64,000 bases of DNA from Streptomyces sp. R21. GTDB lineage: Bacteria; Actinomycetota; Actinomycetes; Streptomycetales; Streptomycetaceae. Where the stretch lies: NCBI RefSeq assembly GCF_041051975.1, contig NZ_CP163435.1:4588001-4652000 (forward strand). The letters are read 5' to 3'. Of the stretch, positions 1 through 7,697 are shown one piece after another (positions within the stretch are counted from its first letter, which is position 1; the number at the start of each line of letters is the position of its first letter). A model generated the notes under the pieces. It saw only the letters and a list, made by a program, of their open reading frames with translations. It was not told where the DNA came from and searched no databases. The translations under genes were made by a program, and so were the position numbers.

Positions 1-1630
1 CCAGGTCCGCGGCGTCGCGGATCGCGGCGACGACGGTCTCCGCCTCCTTCGCCGGGCAGTGCACGATCACCTCGTCGTGCTGGAAGAAGACCAGCTCCGC
101 TTCGAGGTCCGCACAGGTGCGCCGGAGCGCGGCGAGCACGAGGAGCGCCCAGTCGGCGGCGCTGCCCTGGACGACGAAGTTGCGCGCGAAGCGGCCGCGG
201 GCACGGGTGTTGGAGGAGGCGTACCCGGGCACCCAGCCCTGGTCGGCCGCGGACCCGGTGGCCGGTTCGGTGCCGTCCAGGGCGTCGTCCTGCGGGATGC
301 CCGCCTCCTCCGTCGCGGCGTCGGACGCGCCGGCCGCCGGTGGACACGTACGCCCGAGCCAGGTCCGGACGAGACGGCCCTCCTCACCGGCGCGGGCCGC
401 GTCGTCGACGTAGGCGACGGCCTTCGGGAAGCGGCGGCGCAGCGCGGCGAGGTTCTTCAGCCCGTCCCCGGAGGTCTGCCCGTACACCGCGCCGAGCACG
501 GCGAGCTTGGCCTGCGCCCGGTCTCCCGAGAACGCCTTGTCCGACACGGACTGGTAGAGGTCGCTCTCGCGGCCCGCGACCTCCATCAGGCCGGGGTCGC
601 GGGAGATCGCGGCCAGCACCCGCGGCTCCATCTGGTCGGCGTCGGCCACCACCAGCCGCCACCCGGGGTCGGCGATCACCGCGCGCCGGATCACCTTCGG
701 GATCTGCAGCGCACCGCCGCCGTTGGTCACCCATCGTCCGGTGACGGTCCCGCCCGCCAGGTACTCGGGCCTAAAGCGCCCGTCGCGCACCCAGTCCTGG
801 AGCCACGACCAGCCGTGGGCGACCCAGATCCGGTACAGCTTCTTGTACTCGATCAGGGGCTTCACGGCGGGGTGGTCGAGGGACTCGATCTCCCATCTCC
901 GGGTGGACTTGATCCTTATCCCGGCCTGCGTGAAGGCCTTTATGACGTCGGCGGGGAGGTCGGGGCGGACCCGGCGGCCGAAGGCCGCCGACACCTCGTC
1001 GGCGAGCTCGGCCAGCCGCCGGGGCTCGCCGCCGCCCGCGTACCGCTCGCCGAGCAGTTCGTGCAGCACCTCGCGGTGGACGTCCGCGCTCCACGGCAGC
1101 CCCGACCGGTTCATCTCGGCGGCGACCAGCATCCCCGCCGACTCGGAGGCGGTCAGCAGCCGCATGCGCTCCGGGCGCGCGGTGGCGTCATGGCGGCGCT
1201 GCTGCTCCGCGTACACCGCGAGGAGGTCCTCCAGGGGTACGTGGACGGGGCGCGGCTCGAACAGGGACGACTGGGAGCCGGGCTCGGCGGAGCGCTGGGG
1301 CGGGTCGGGCGGTACGGGGCCGCCGCGCAGCCGGGCGAGGGCGGCGGCCGCGGAGTGGGGCTCGCCGAGCCGGCCCTCGTGGCCGAGCAGCAGGGTCTCG
1401 GCGTCCTCGATGTCGTAGCACCGCTCCACGCGCACCCCCGCGGCGAGCAGTCGCGGATAGACCTCGGCCGTCGACCGCCAGACCCACCGGGTCACCTCGG
1501 GCCGCGACCGCACCGCCTCCGCGAGGTCGGGCTCCCGCAGGACCGGGCCGGCGGGCAGCCCGCCGGGGCCGAGGGCGGTGACCTGCGCACCACCGTCCTC
1601 GGCCGGGGCGAGAGCCCAGCGGTCGGCCAT
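1..1630 (-). CDS. Family A DNA polymerase (PolA-like, exonuclease-type N terminus), C terminus cut by window edge
   Basis: Template-directed DNA polymerase of the PolA family, of the short actinobacterial kind annotated as bifunctional 3'-5' exonuclease/DNA polymerase. The 543 visible codons begin MADRWALAPAEDGG at an ATG at 1630. Polymerase motifs appear in order: motif A D-A-D-Q-M-E-P-R near residue 327, motif B K-L-A-V-L-G-A-V-Y-G-Q near 374, and motif C F-F-Q-H-D-E-V-I-V-H near 516, close to the window edge, so only a short C-terminal part is missing. I see no complete DEDD acidic set in the first 200 residues, so proofreading activity is doubtful. This is additional to a normal replicative or repair PolI by inference only. 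The gene starts 47 bp after the Clp-N gene on the same strand and is probably cotranscribed with it. Confidence 0.9.
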   Translation of the reverse strand, partial: MADRWALAPAEDGGAQVTALGPGGLPAGPVLREPDLAEAVRSRPEVTRWVWRSTAEVYPRLLAAGVRVERCYDIEDAETLLLGHEGRLGEPHSAAAALARLRGGPVPPDPPQRSAEPGSQSSLFEPRPVHVPLEDLLAVYAEQQRRHDATARPERMRLLTASESAGMLVAAEMNRSGLPWSADVHREVLHELLGERYAGGGEPRRLAELADEVSAAFGRRVRPDLPADVIKAFTQAGIRIKSTRRWEIESLDHPAVKPLIEYKKLYRIWVAHGWSWLQDWVRDGRFRPEYLAGGTVTGRWVTNGGGALQIPKVIRRAVIADPGWRLVVADADQMEPRVLAAISRDPGLMEVAGRESDLYQSVSDKAFSGDRAQAKLAVLGAVYGQTSGDGLKNLAALRRRFPKAVAYVDDAARAGEEGRLVRTWLGRTCPPAAGASDAATEEAGIPQDDALDGTEPATGSAADQGWVPGYASSNTRARGRFARNFVVQGSAADWALLVLAALRRTCADLEAELVFFQHDEVIVHCPAKEAETVVAAIRDAADL

Positions 1631-1677
1631 GGGGCGAGTGTCGCAGGCAGGTCTGACAACGGCCGCGCTCCGTGTCT

Positions 1678-2412
1678 CTACGCCTCCGGTGGCTGGGCCG
1701 GCTCGGTGAGCGCAGCCGCCACGTGGGTTTCCACGGCCGCCTTGTCGACGCCGAGGCCCGACAGGACGCCCTCGCCGTTCTCCAGCTCCAGCAGGGCGAG
1801 GAGGATGTGCTCGGTGCCGACGTAGTTGTGGCCGAGGCGGAGGGCCTCGCGGAAGGTGAGTTCCAGGGCCTTCTTGCCCGCGGGGGCGTAGGGAATGAGT
1901 GCGGGGACCTCTTCGGCGGTGACGGCCGGGGGGAGTACGGCGGTCACGGCGGCGCGTACGGCGTCGGGGGTGACCCCCTGCGCGGCGATCGCCTGCGCGG
2001 CGAGTCCCTGCGGCTCGCTCAGCAGGCCCAGGACCAGATGCTCGGGAAGGATCTCGCGGTTGCCCGCCGCCTTCGTCTCGTTGTGCGAGGTGACGACCGC
2101 GTTGCGGGCGCGCGGGGTGAAGCGGTTGAAGCCCTGGCTGAAGTCGATCTCCGACTCCGCCTTCGGCACGAACCGCTTCTGCGCGGCCTGCCGGGTGACC
2201 CCCATGCTCTTCCCGATGTCGGTCCAGGACGCGCCCGACCGCCGGGCCTGGTCCACGAAGTGACCGATCAGATGGTCGGCCACGTCGCCCAGGTGATCGG
2301 CGGCGATCACCGCGTCCTGAAGCTGCTCCAGCGCGTCGGTGTGCACCTTCTTGATGGCTTCGATGAGGTCGTCGAGACGTACGGGTGCCATCGGCTTTGG
2401 GTTCGTCGTCAT
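1678..2412 (-). CDS. Clp N-terminal-domain protein with HTH (probable autoregulator)
   Basis: A 244-aa cytoplasmic protein. Residues about 20-80 contain a helix-turn-helix-like stretch (W-T-D-I-G-K-S-M-G-V-T-R-Q-A-A-Q-K-R-F). Residues about 90-235 form two Clp-N repeats, recognisable from F-T-P-R-A-R-N-A-V near the first and V-G-T-E-H-I-L-L-A-L-L near the second. There is no Walker ATPase, so it is not a ClpA/ClpC chaperone. Such Clp-N plus HTH proteins are common in Streptomyces, and their role is not well defined. The ATG directly abuts a perfect palindrome that is repeated upstream and overlaps a good promoter, so autoregulation is a reasonable inference. No Shine-Dalgarno sequence precedes this ATG and the mRNA is probably leaderless. 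An internal ATG at 2391 is a weaker alternative start. Confidence 0.85.
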   Translation of the reverse strand: MTTNPKPMAPVRLDDLIEAIKKVHTDALEQLQDAVIAADHLGDVADHLIGHFVDQARRSGASWTDIGKSMGVTRQAAQKRFVPKAESEIDFSQGFNRFTPRARNAVVTSHNETKAAGNREILPEHLVLGLLSEPQGLAAQAIAAQGVTPDAVRAAVTAVLPPAVTAEEVPALIPYAPAGKKALELTFREALRLGHNYVGTEHILLALLELENGEGVLSGLGVDKAAVETHVAAALTEPAQPPEA

Positions 2413-2461
2413 GTGTCAACCGTAAGTTGACACCCAAGGGGTGTCAACCCCGAGTTGACAC
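2413..2461 (-). promoter_or_regulatory. Twin perfect palindromes overlapping a -35/-10 promoter, leaderless start
   Basis: Two identical-arm palindromes GTGTCAAC-N5-GTTGACAC occupy 2413-2433 and 2441-2461, with centres 28 bp apart. On the minus strand one arm supplies a consensus -35 TTGACA (2447-2442). After 17 bp follows -10 TACGGT (2424-2419), overlapping the second palindrome. Six bases later comes the ATG at 2412, so transcription should begin at or beside the A of the start codon. A dimeric repressor on both sites would block both promoter elements. The neighbouring Clp-N/HTH protein is the obvious candidate, by inference. Confidence 0.8.
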
Positions 2462-2467
2462 TCGCGT

Positions 2468-5400
2468 TCACTCCGCCAGCAGCCCTCGCAGCTCCCCCAC
2501 CACCGACGTGTCCGTCCCGTCCAGCGCGGCGAGGGCCGACTCCCACAGGCCGTACGCCTCCTCGGCCTTGCCCTCCGCGTGCAGGAGAAGCCCCCGCTGG
2601 TGACGGGCGAGGGCCTCGGTGTAGCGGTCGGCGCGCTGGTCGGCGCGGCACAGCAGGAGGTCGCACTCGCGGGCGGCCCGCTCGCCCAGGTCCATGCCGC
2701 GCAGGGCGCGCACCAGCCCGAGCCGGGTCTGCGACTCGCCGTGCCAGTCGCCGTGCGCGCCGAGGATGCGCAGGCTCTCCTCGAAGTGCCCTGCGGCGGC
2801 GACCGGTTCGCCGAGGGTGAGGTGGGCGTAGCCGATGTTGCAGTGGGCGGAGTGCCGGAGGATGACGTCGTCCAGCGTCTCGCCGAGGGCCAGGCTGCGC
2901 TTGTGGTGGTCGATGGCGGACCGTGGGTCGGTGTGCTCGTAGAGGTTGCCGAGGTGGCTGTAGGTGATGGCCTCGGTGTGCGGGTCGCCCAGCTCCCGCG
3001 AGAGTTCGAGGCTCTGCAGCAGCGCCTCGCTGGACTCCTCGTGGCGGCCGAGCCCTTCGAGGAGCATGCCGCGGTTGTTGAGGCCGCGGCGCACCCAGGA
3101 CAGCACGCCCTGCCGCCGCCAGATCTCCAGTGCCGCGTCGTTCAGCGCGAGTGCCTCGCCCGCGCGGCCCGTCATGAAGTGCATCCCGGCGAGGTCCCCG
3201 AGCGCGTACGCCTCGGCGGCGTCGTCCCCGAGCCGCCGCGCCGCCCCGAGCGCGGCCCGGGTGAGCAGCTCCGTCTCGGCGACGCGGCCCCGGCGCTGCA
3301 GGTAGGGGCCGAGCAGGCGCACCAGGAGGGGCACATAGGCGGACGAGTCCGCGTACCGCTCGACCAGCGCCACCACGTTCTCCAGCTCCAGATCGCCCCA
3401 GGCGAAGGCCTCCTCGGCGGAGGCGAAGGGCGGCATGGCCGCGACGTCCGCCGCGTGCGCGGGCGGCTGCGTGGTGGTCGCGCGGGCGCGGTCCTCGCGG
3501 TCGAGCCCCGGTTCGACGATCGCCGCGAGGGTGTGCGCGGCGGCACCGGCGTACCAGCGCAGGGCGCGCTCGGCGACGCATCTGCTCTCGCCCTCGACCT
3601 GGTGGTCCGCGGCCTCCGCGGCGTCCGCCGCCCCCGTCGTCGCCGCGAGCTCGCGGGCGAAGTCGCGGACGAGGTCGTGGGGTGCGTAGCGGCCGTACGC
3701 CGTCTCCTCCAGGAGGGCGACGTCGACGAGGCGGTCGAGGGCGGCCTCGGCGCGGCGCGCGTCGGTGCCGGTGAGCCGGGCGAGGAGCAGCGCCCCGTAG
3801 GCGGGGAGGTCGAGCGTGCCGATCCGGCGCAGGGCGAGCGCCGCGTCCCGGTCGGCCTCGCGCTCGGAGGCGTGCAGCGCGTCGTGCGCGACGGCGAGGG
3901 ACCTGCGGACGCTCAGGTCGTCGTATTCGAGGTGGTGCAACCGCCCTTCCGTGGCGGTCAGCTGACCGGCCAGCACATCCGGGGTGAGCGCCCGGCGCGC
4001 GGCGAGCCGGGCCGCCACGACCCGCAGTGCCAGCGGCAGCCGCCCGGTCAGCTCCACGAGGGGATGGGCGCCGTCGAGACCCTCCTCGCGCCCGGAGACC
4101 GCGCGCAGCAGCGCCGCGCTCTCCTCGTCCGACAGCGGTGCGAGCGGGAAGCGGTGGGCGCCGTCGAGGGCGGTGAGCGGCGAGCGGCTCGTGACGATCA
4201 CCGCGCAGCCGGCGCCCGCGGGCAGCAGCGGCCGCACCTGGGCGGCGTGCGCGGCGTCGTCGAGGACCATCAGGGTGCGGGTGGGCGCGAGCATGGAGCG
4301 GAGCAACGCGGCTGCCGCGTCCGGGTGTTCGGGGATGCCGCGCGGCTCGGCGCCGAGGTCGCGCAGCAGCGCCGCGAGTGCCTGGCAGGGGGTGAGCGGT
4401 GTCATGCCGGGCGTGGCGCCGTGCAGGTTGACGTACAGCTGGCCGTCGGGGAAGCGTTCCCGCAGGCCGTGTGCCACGTGCAGGGCCAGCGCGCTCTTGC
4501 CGACGCCGGCCATGCCGCTGATGACCGCCACGGCCGGGGCGGGCGCGGTCCCCGTGTCGCGGTGGTCGGTGTCCAGGGCCCGGCGCAGTTCCTCGCGCAG
4601 CTCGTCCCGGCCCGTGAAGTGCGCGGGCGGGGGCGGAAGTTGGGCGGGCCGGGGCGGGGACTCCGCGGGTGTGCGCCGGCGGCGTCCGGCGCCTTCGGCG
4701 TCGGTGTCCTCCGGCTCGTCGGGGCCGGCCTCGCGCTCGTACTCCTCCGCGCTCCCCTCCTCGCCCGCCCGGAGGATCTCCAGGTGCGCCTCGCGTACGG
4801 CGGGACCCGGTTCGACGCCGAGTTCCTCGACGAGGCGGGCGCGCAGATCGCGGTGGACGGCGAGGGCCTCGGCCTGCCGGCCGGTGCGGTGCAGGACGAG
4901 CATCAGCAGCCGGTGGAAGGACTCGCGGAGGGGATGTTCGGCGACGAGGGCGGCCAACTCGGGTGCGAGACCGGTCAGTCGGCCGGCCTGTCGGTCCCCG
5001 TGCCGTCCAGCTTGCCGGTCCGCCTGCCGACCCGCCCGGGTGGACGGTTCTGCCACGGCGCCCGCCGTCCCGGCGAGGTGCAGTTCGGCGTCGTAGCGCC
5101 ACTCCAGTGCGAGCAGCCGTGCCTCCTCCAGGCGTTGGACGAGAGCGAGTGCGCCGCGCTCGGCCGGTACTCCGCTGAGCGGGGTGCCGCGCCACAGGGC
5201 GAGGGCCGCCGCGGACGCGCACAGCGCCCGCTGCCAGTCGCGGTCGGCGTGCGCGGCGCGCGCGGTCATGACGTGGCGCTCGAAGACGCGGACGTCCAAC
5301 TCGCCCTCGCCGACCTGCAGGAGGTACCCCGGCGGCACGGCCCGCAGCCGCTCCGCGGCGTCGTCGCCGATCAGCCGTCGCAGCCGGGTCACATGATTGT

Positions 5401-5602
5401 GCAGGGAGGCCTGCGCAGACGCCGGGGGCGCGCCGCCCCACAGCGCGTCCTTGAGCGCGTCGACGGAGACGACCCGGCCGGGCTCCAGGAGCAGCGCGAC
5501 GAGCAGGGCACGCACCTTGCCGCTGCCGATCGGCCGGACCTCGCCGCCGGCGCCGTACAGGACAGGCGGACCCAGCAGCCCGAACCGCGGCTCGTTCCGC
5601 AT
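2468..5602 (-). CDS. AfsR/SARP family regulator (BTAD, NB-ARC, TPR)
   Basis: Large transcriptional activator of the AfsR type, 1044 aa from the ATG at 5602, which is preceded by GGACGG. The N terminus (F-G-L-L-G-P-P-V-L-Y) opens an OmpR-like winged-helix domain (about 1-95), followed by a BTAD domain to about 290. An NB-ARC/STAND ATPase has the P-loop G-M-A-G-V-G-K-S near 360 and a Walker B-like L-M-V-L-D-D near 450. The C terminus (about 650-1040) is TPR-rich. An odd hydrophilic insertion of short ADRQAG/GDRQAG repeats interrupts the BTAD region near residue 210. Its target is unknown. The upstream region holds an 11-bp-phased box array suited to SARP or PhoP-type binding, so autoregulation is possible. 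It lies 10 kb from the nearest biosynthetic genes and may be unrelated to them. Confidence 0.9.
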   Translation of the reverse strand: MRNEPRFGLLGPPVLYGAGGEVRPIGSGKVRALLVALLLEPGRVVSVDALKDALWGGAPPASAQASLHNHVTRLRRLIGDDAAERLRAVPPGYLLQVGEGELDVRVFERHVMTARAAHADRDWQRALCASAAALALWRGTPLSGVPAERGALALVQRLEEARLLALEWRYDAELHLAGTAGAVAEPSTRAGRQADRQAGRHGDRQAGRLTGLAPELAALVAEHPLRESFHRLLMLVLHRTGRQAEALAVHRDLRARLVEELGVEPGPAVREAHLEILRAGEEGSAEEYEREAGPDEPEDTDAEGAGRRRRTPAESPPRPAQLPPPPAHFTGRDELREELRRALDTDHRDTGTAPAPAVAVISGMAGVGKSALALHVAHGLRERFPDGQLYVNLHGATPGMTPLTPCQALAALLRDLGAEPRGIPEHPDAAAALLRSMLAPTRTLMVLDDAAHAAQVRPLLPAGAGCAVIVTSRSPLTALDGAHRFPLAPLSDEESAALLRAVSGREEGLDGAHPLVELTGRLPLALRVVAARLAARRALTPDVLAGQLTATEGRLHHLEYDDLSVRRSLAVAHDALHASEREADRDAALALRRIGTLDLPAYGALLLARLTGTDARRAEAALDRLVDVALLEETAYGRYAPHDLVRDFARELAATTGAADAAEAADHQVEGESRCVAERALRWYAGAAAHTLAAIVEPGLDREDRARATTTQPPAHAADVAAMPPFASAEEAFAWGDLELENVVALVERYADSSAYVPLLVRLLGPYLQRRGRVAETELLTRAALGAARRLGDDAAEAYALGDLAGMHFMTGRAGEALALNDAALEIWRRQGVLSWVRRGLNNRGMLLEGLGRHEESSEALLQSLELSRELGDPHTEAITYSHLGNLYEHTDPRSAIDHHKRSLALGETLDDVILRHSAHCNIGYAHLTLGEPVAAAGHFEESLRILGAHGDWHGESQTRLGLVRALRGMDLGERAARECDLLLCRADQRADRYTEALARHQRGLLLHAEGKAEEAYGLWESALAALDGTDTSVVGELRGLLAE

Positions 5603-5702
5603 AGCGCCGTCCCACTGCCTTTCCGCTCTCCGCGCGACCACTTCGTGCCGCGCCGCATCCGACACACCGACCCGAAGCCGATGCCCGCGCTCCTACGCCG
5701 AC

Positions 5703-5798
5703 GTCTAACACCGACTCGAAGTCGGCGTCCAACGACGGCTCAAAACCGACACCGAGCCCCGGCGCAAAACCGACGCCGAATTCCGGCTCGAAGTCGAC
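5703..5798. repeat. Four tandem degenerate 24-bp repeats
   Basis: Units at 5703-5726, 5727-5750, 5751-5774 and 5775-5798 share the pattern GYCNAAC-N3-CGGCTCRAAACCGAC, with two to eight changes between neighbours. They lie between the SARP start and the phased box array and are directly contiguous with it. Weaker similarity continues to about 5660. This stretch is not in the SARP reading frame from the chosen start. The function is unknown; it could be an expanded operator or simple slippage DNA. Confidence 0.7.
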
Positions 5799-5881
5799 GT
5801 CACACCGACTTCGCGCCGCCTTCACGCCAATTTCACGCCGTTCTTCAGTACCTTCGCGCCGCATTTCGGCGACTTCGCACC
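5799..5881 (-). promoter_or_regulatory. Helically phased TTCRCGCC box array upstream of SARP gene
   Basis: Boxes of the form TTC(A/G)C(G/A)CC start at 5810, 5821, 5832, 5853 and 5874, and GTCACACC starts at 5799. Spacings are 11, 11, 11, 21 and 21 bp, all close to whole helical turns. On the minus strand, toward the SARP gene, they read GGCGTGAA. Direct repeats of 11 bp are the classic layout of SARP operators and of Streptomyces PHO boxes. The exact binder cannot be read from sequence. Confidence 0.6.
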
Positions 5882-6041
5882 GAGCGGCTCACGGCTCCCT
5901 GCGGAACCGTTGGCCACATGTTAGCGATCCGTTGGTGTGGCCTGATGTGATCACTTCATCGGATCTGGCCCGACGGTGCGCGCGTAAATCGCGTAACTCG
6001 GGGGAGTGTCGCCGCCGCGGCCGGATCCGGGGACGCAAGAG

Positions 6042-6074
6042 GGCCCCGGTCGTCGGAGGTGAACGACCGGGGCC
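6042..6074 (-). terminator. 12-bp GC-rich hairpin after the glycosyltransferase gene
   Basis: GGCCCCGGTCGT at 6042-6053 is perfectly complementary to 6063-6074 across a 9-base loop. It sits 41 bp beyond the stop of the glycosyltransferase and upstream of the SARP regulatory region. A short T-containing tail follows on either side. The rest of 5882-6115 shows no gene. Confidence 0.7.
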
Positions 6075-6115
6075 TTCGTCTGTCCGTACGTCCCCCGTCC
6101 GGGGGCGCAGCCGCC

Positions 6116-7024
6116 TCAGATCACCGGCGGCCGGCCCAGCCGGGTGAGCCGCCACACCGTGCGCCAGCGCATGGGCCGCCGCTCCCCGCCCGAGGTCCGC
6201 AGCCCCTCCACGAAGCCGCCGAACCAGGCGCGCAGCCCGCCGACGGACCGCGTCCGCAGCAGTGTGAGGGCGATCCAGACGCCGAGGTGCACGGGGATGA
6301 GCGGCAGCGGGAGCCGGCGGCGGACCAGCCAGACGCGGTTGCGGGCGGTCACCCGGTAGTAGATGGCGTGCCGGGCGGGCGAGGTCTTGGGGTGCTGGAG
6401 GAGCAGCTCGGGCGCGTAGAGGACGGTCCAGCCCGCGTCGAGCGCCCGCCACGCCATGTCGGTCTCCTCGTGCGCGAAGAAGAACTCGGCCGGCCAGTCC
6501 CCGATTTCGGCGAGCATCGGCAGGGAGAAGGCGTGCCCGCCGCCGAGGAACCCGGTCACCGGGCCGCCGCGCATCGGGTCCTTGGCGCCGACCCGGGGCA
6601 CGTGCCGGCGCTGCGTCTCGCCGTGCTCGTCGGCGATCCGGAAGCCGACGATGCCGAGCCGCGGGTCCCCGGCGAACAGGTCCCGCACCCGGCGCAGCAC
6701 ATCGCCGTCGACGAGCAGCCCGTCGTCGTCCAGCTCGACGACGACGTCGACGTCCCCGAACTCGCGCAGCCGCCGCAGGCCGACGTTCCGTCCGCCCGGG
6801 CAGCCGAGGTTCTCGTCGACCTCGATGGTGGTGACCTCACCGGGCAGACCGAGCCGTTCGGCGAACTCGGGCAGCGGACAGCCGTTGCCGATGATCACGA
6901 TCCGGGTGGGGGCGACGTCCTGTTTGGCCACGGAGGTGAGCAGCGCGTCCACCTCGGCGGGCCGGTTTCCCATGGTCACCACTGCTACGGCGACCCTCGG
7001 CTCCGCCTGCGACACGACACCCAC
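6116..7024 (-). CDS. Family 2 glycosyltransferase
   Basis: Inverting GT-A fold glycosyltransferase of 302 aa, probably rhamnosyl- or galactofuranosyl-transferase-like, cytoplasmic with a possible membrane-associated C terminus. The N terminus V-A-V-A-V-V-T-M-G-N-R opens a nucleotide-sugar fold. The metal-binding acidic motif is V-V-E-L-D-D-D-G near residue 97. H-E-E-T-D-M-A-W-R near 190 matches the ED-like catalytic motif of this family. A hydrophobic segment near 245-260 (P-V-H-L-G-V-W-I-A-L-T-L-L) may sit in the membrane. The acceptor and sugar are not deducible. GTG at 7024 was chosen; a second GTG nine bases downstream is possible. The next gene upstream on the same strand ends 80 bp away. 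Confidence 0.85.
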   Translation of the reverse strand: MGVVSQAEPRVAVAVVTMGNRPAEVDALLTSVAKQDVAPTRIVIIGNGCPLPEFAERLGLPGEVTTIEVDENLGCPGGRNVGLRRLREFGDVDVVVELDDDGLLVDGDVLRRVRDLFAGDPRLGIVGFRIADEHGETQRRHVPRVGAKDPMRGGPVTGFLGGGHAFSLPMLAEIGDWPAEFFFAHEETDMAWRALDAGWTVLYAPELLLQHPKTSPARHAIYYRVTARNRVWLVRRRLPLPLIPVHLGVWIALTLLRTRSVGGLRAWFGGFVEGLRTSGGERRPMRWRTVWRLTRLGRPPVI

Positions 7025-7104
7025 CCCATTCCGGCCAACACATCAGCCATGCCAACTGTGTCCGCGATGCTAGCCGTTCACCATGTGGGCTCCTCAGATA
7101 CTCC

Positions 7105-7539
7105 TCATGTACGCCGGTTCTCCCTCCGTCGTACGAACTTCAGGCCCGACCAGTCCTCCCCCAGCGCGGCCACTTTCACATCGACGACACCGAGCGGCAG
7201 GAACAGGTCCCGCAGGTCGTTCTCGGCGATGTCGCTGACGTGCGCGGCCGCCTTGCGGGGCCAGGCGATCCAGAGCATGGCGTCGTCGGCGAGCGCGGTG
7301 ACCAGGCCGGGGGCCTCGGCGGCGAGGCCGGCGTGCTCACGGTAGAAGGCGACGGTGACCTGCGTGCCGCGCGGTCCGCCGTCGGTGACCTCGCAGCCTT
7401 CCGGAAGCCCGGGGATGTCCCAGCGGGCCGGGGCGTGCAGCAGGCCGACCCGGTGGCCCGGCTTGATACCGATCTTCTTCGCGAGGGGCGTGCCGGAGTA
7501 TCCGCCGCCCGTTCCCCTGGCTGGGCCGACTCCGCTCAT
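7105..7539 (-). CDS. DUF3052 family protein
   Basis: A 144-aa cytoplasmic protein of the actinobacterial DUF3052 family, function unknown. Diagnostic features are the glycine-rich start with G-Y-S-G-T-P-L-A-K-K-I-G-I-K-P-G, the central L-W-I-A-W-P-R-K-A-A and the C-terminal D-W-S-G-L-K-F-V-R-R. The ATG at 7539 is preceded by AAGGAGTG and is clearly better than the in-frame codons upstream. The gene is divergent from the molybdenum hydroxylase operon across 158 bp that should hold both promoters, although I could not fix either. Confidence 0.85.
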   Translation of the reverse strand: MSGVGPARGTGGGYSGTPLAKKIGIKPGHRVGLLHAPARWDIPGLPEGCEVTDGGPRGTQVTVAFYREHAGLAAEAPGLVTALADDAMLWIAWPRKAAAHVSDIAENDLRDLFLPLGVVDVKVAALGEDWSGLKFVRRRENRRT

Positions 7540-7697
7540 CGCCACACTCCTTGGCTCCGCCTGCTTCCGGCTCTCCCCCGATCGCCCCATCGTGGCGGAC
7601 GCGCCCGTCCCCGGCACGCAACCCCGGCCGCGAACCATTCGTCTCACGAGCCGACCGCAGCACCAGAACACCCGTTCCCGGCCGAAGGGCGCGTCCG

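Noticed and set aside
2409..5864. Minus-strand frame of 1151 codons overlapping the SARP gene in another frame
   Set aside because: Arg/Pro/Gly-rich shadow. The SARP frame carries clear BTAD, NB-ARC and TPR signatures. Its first part only translates the 24-bp repeats.
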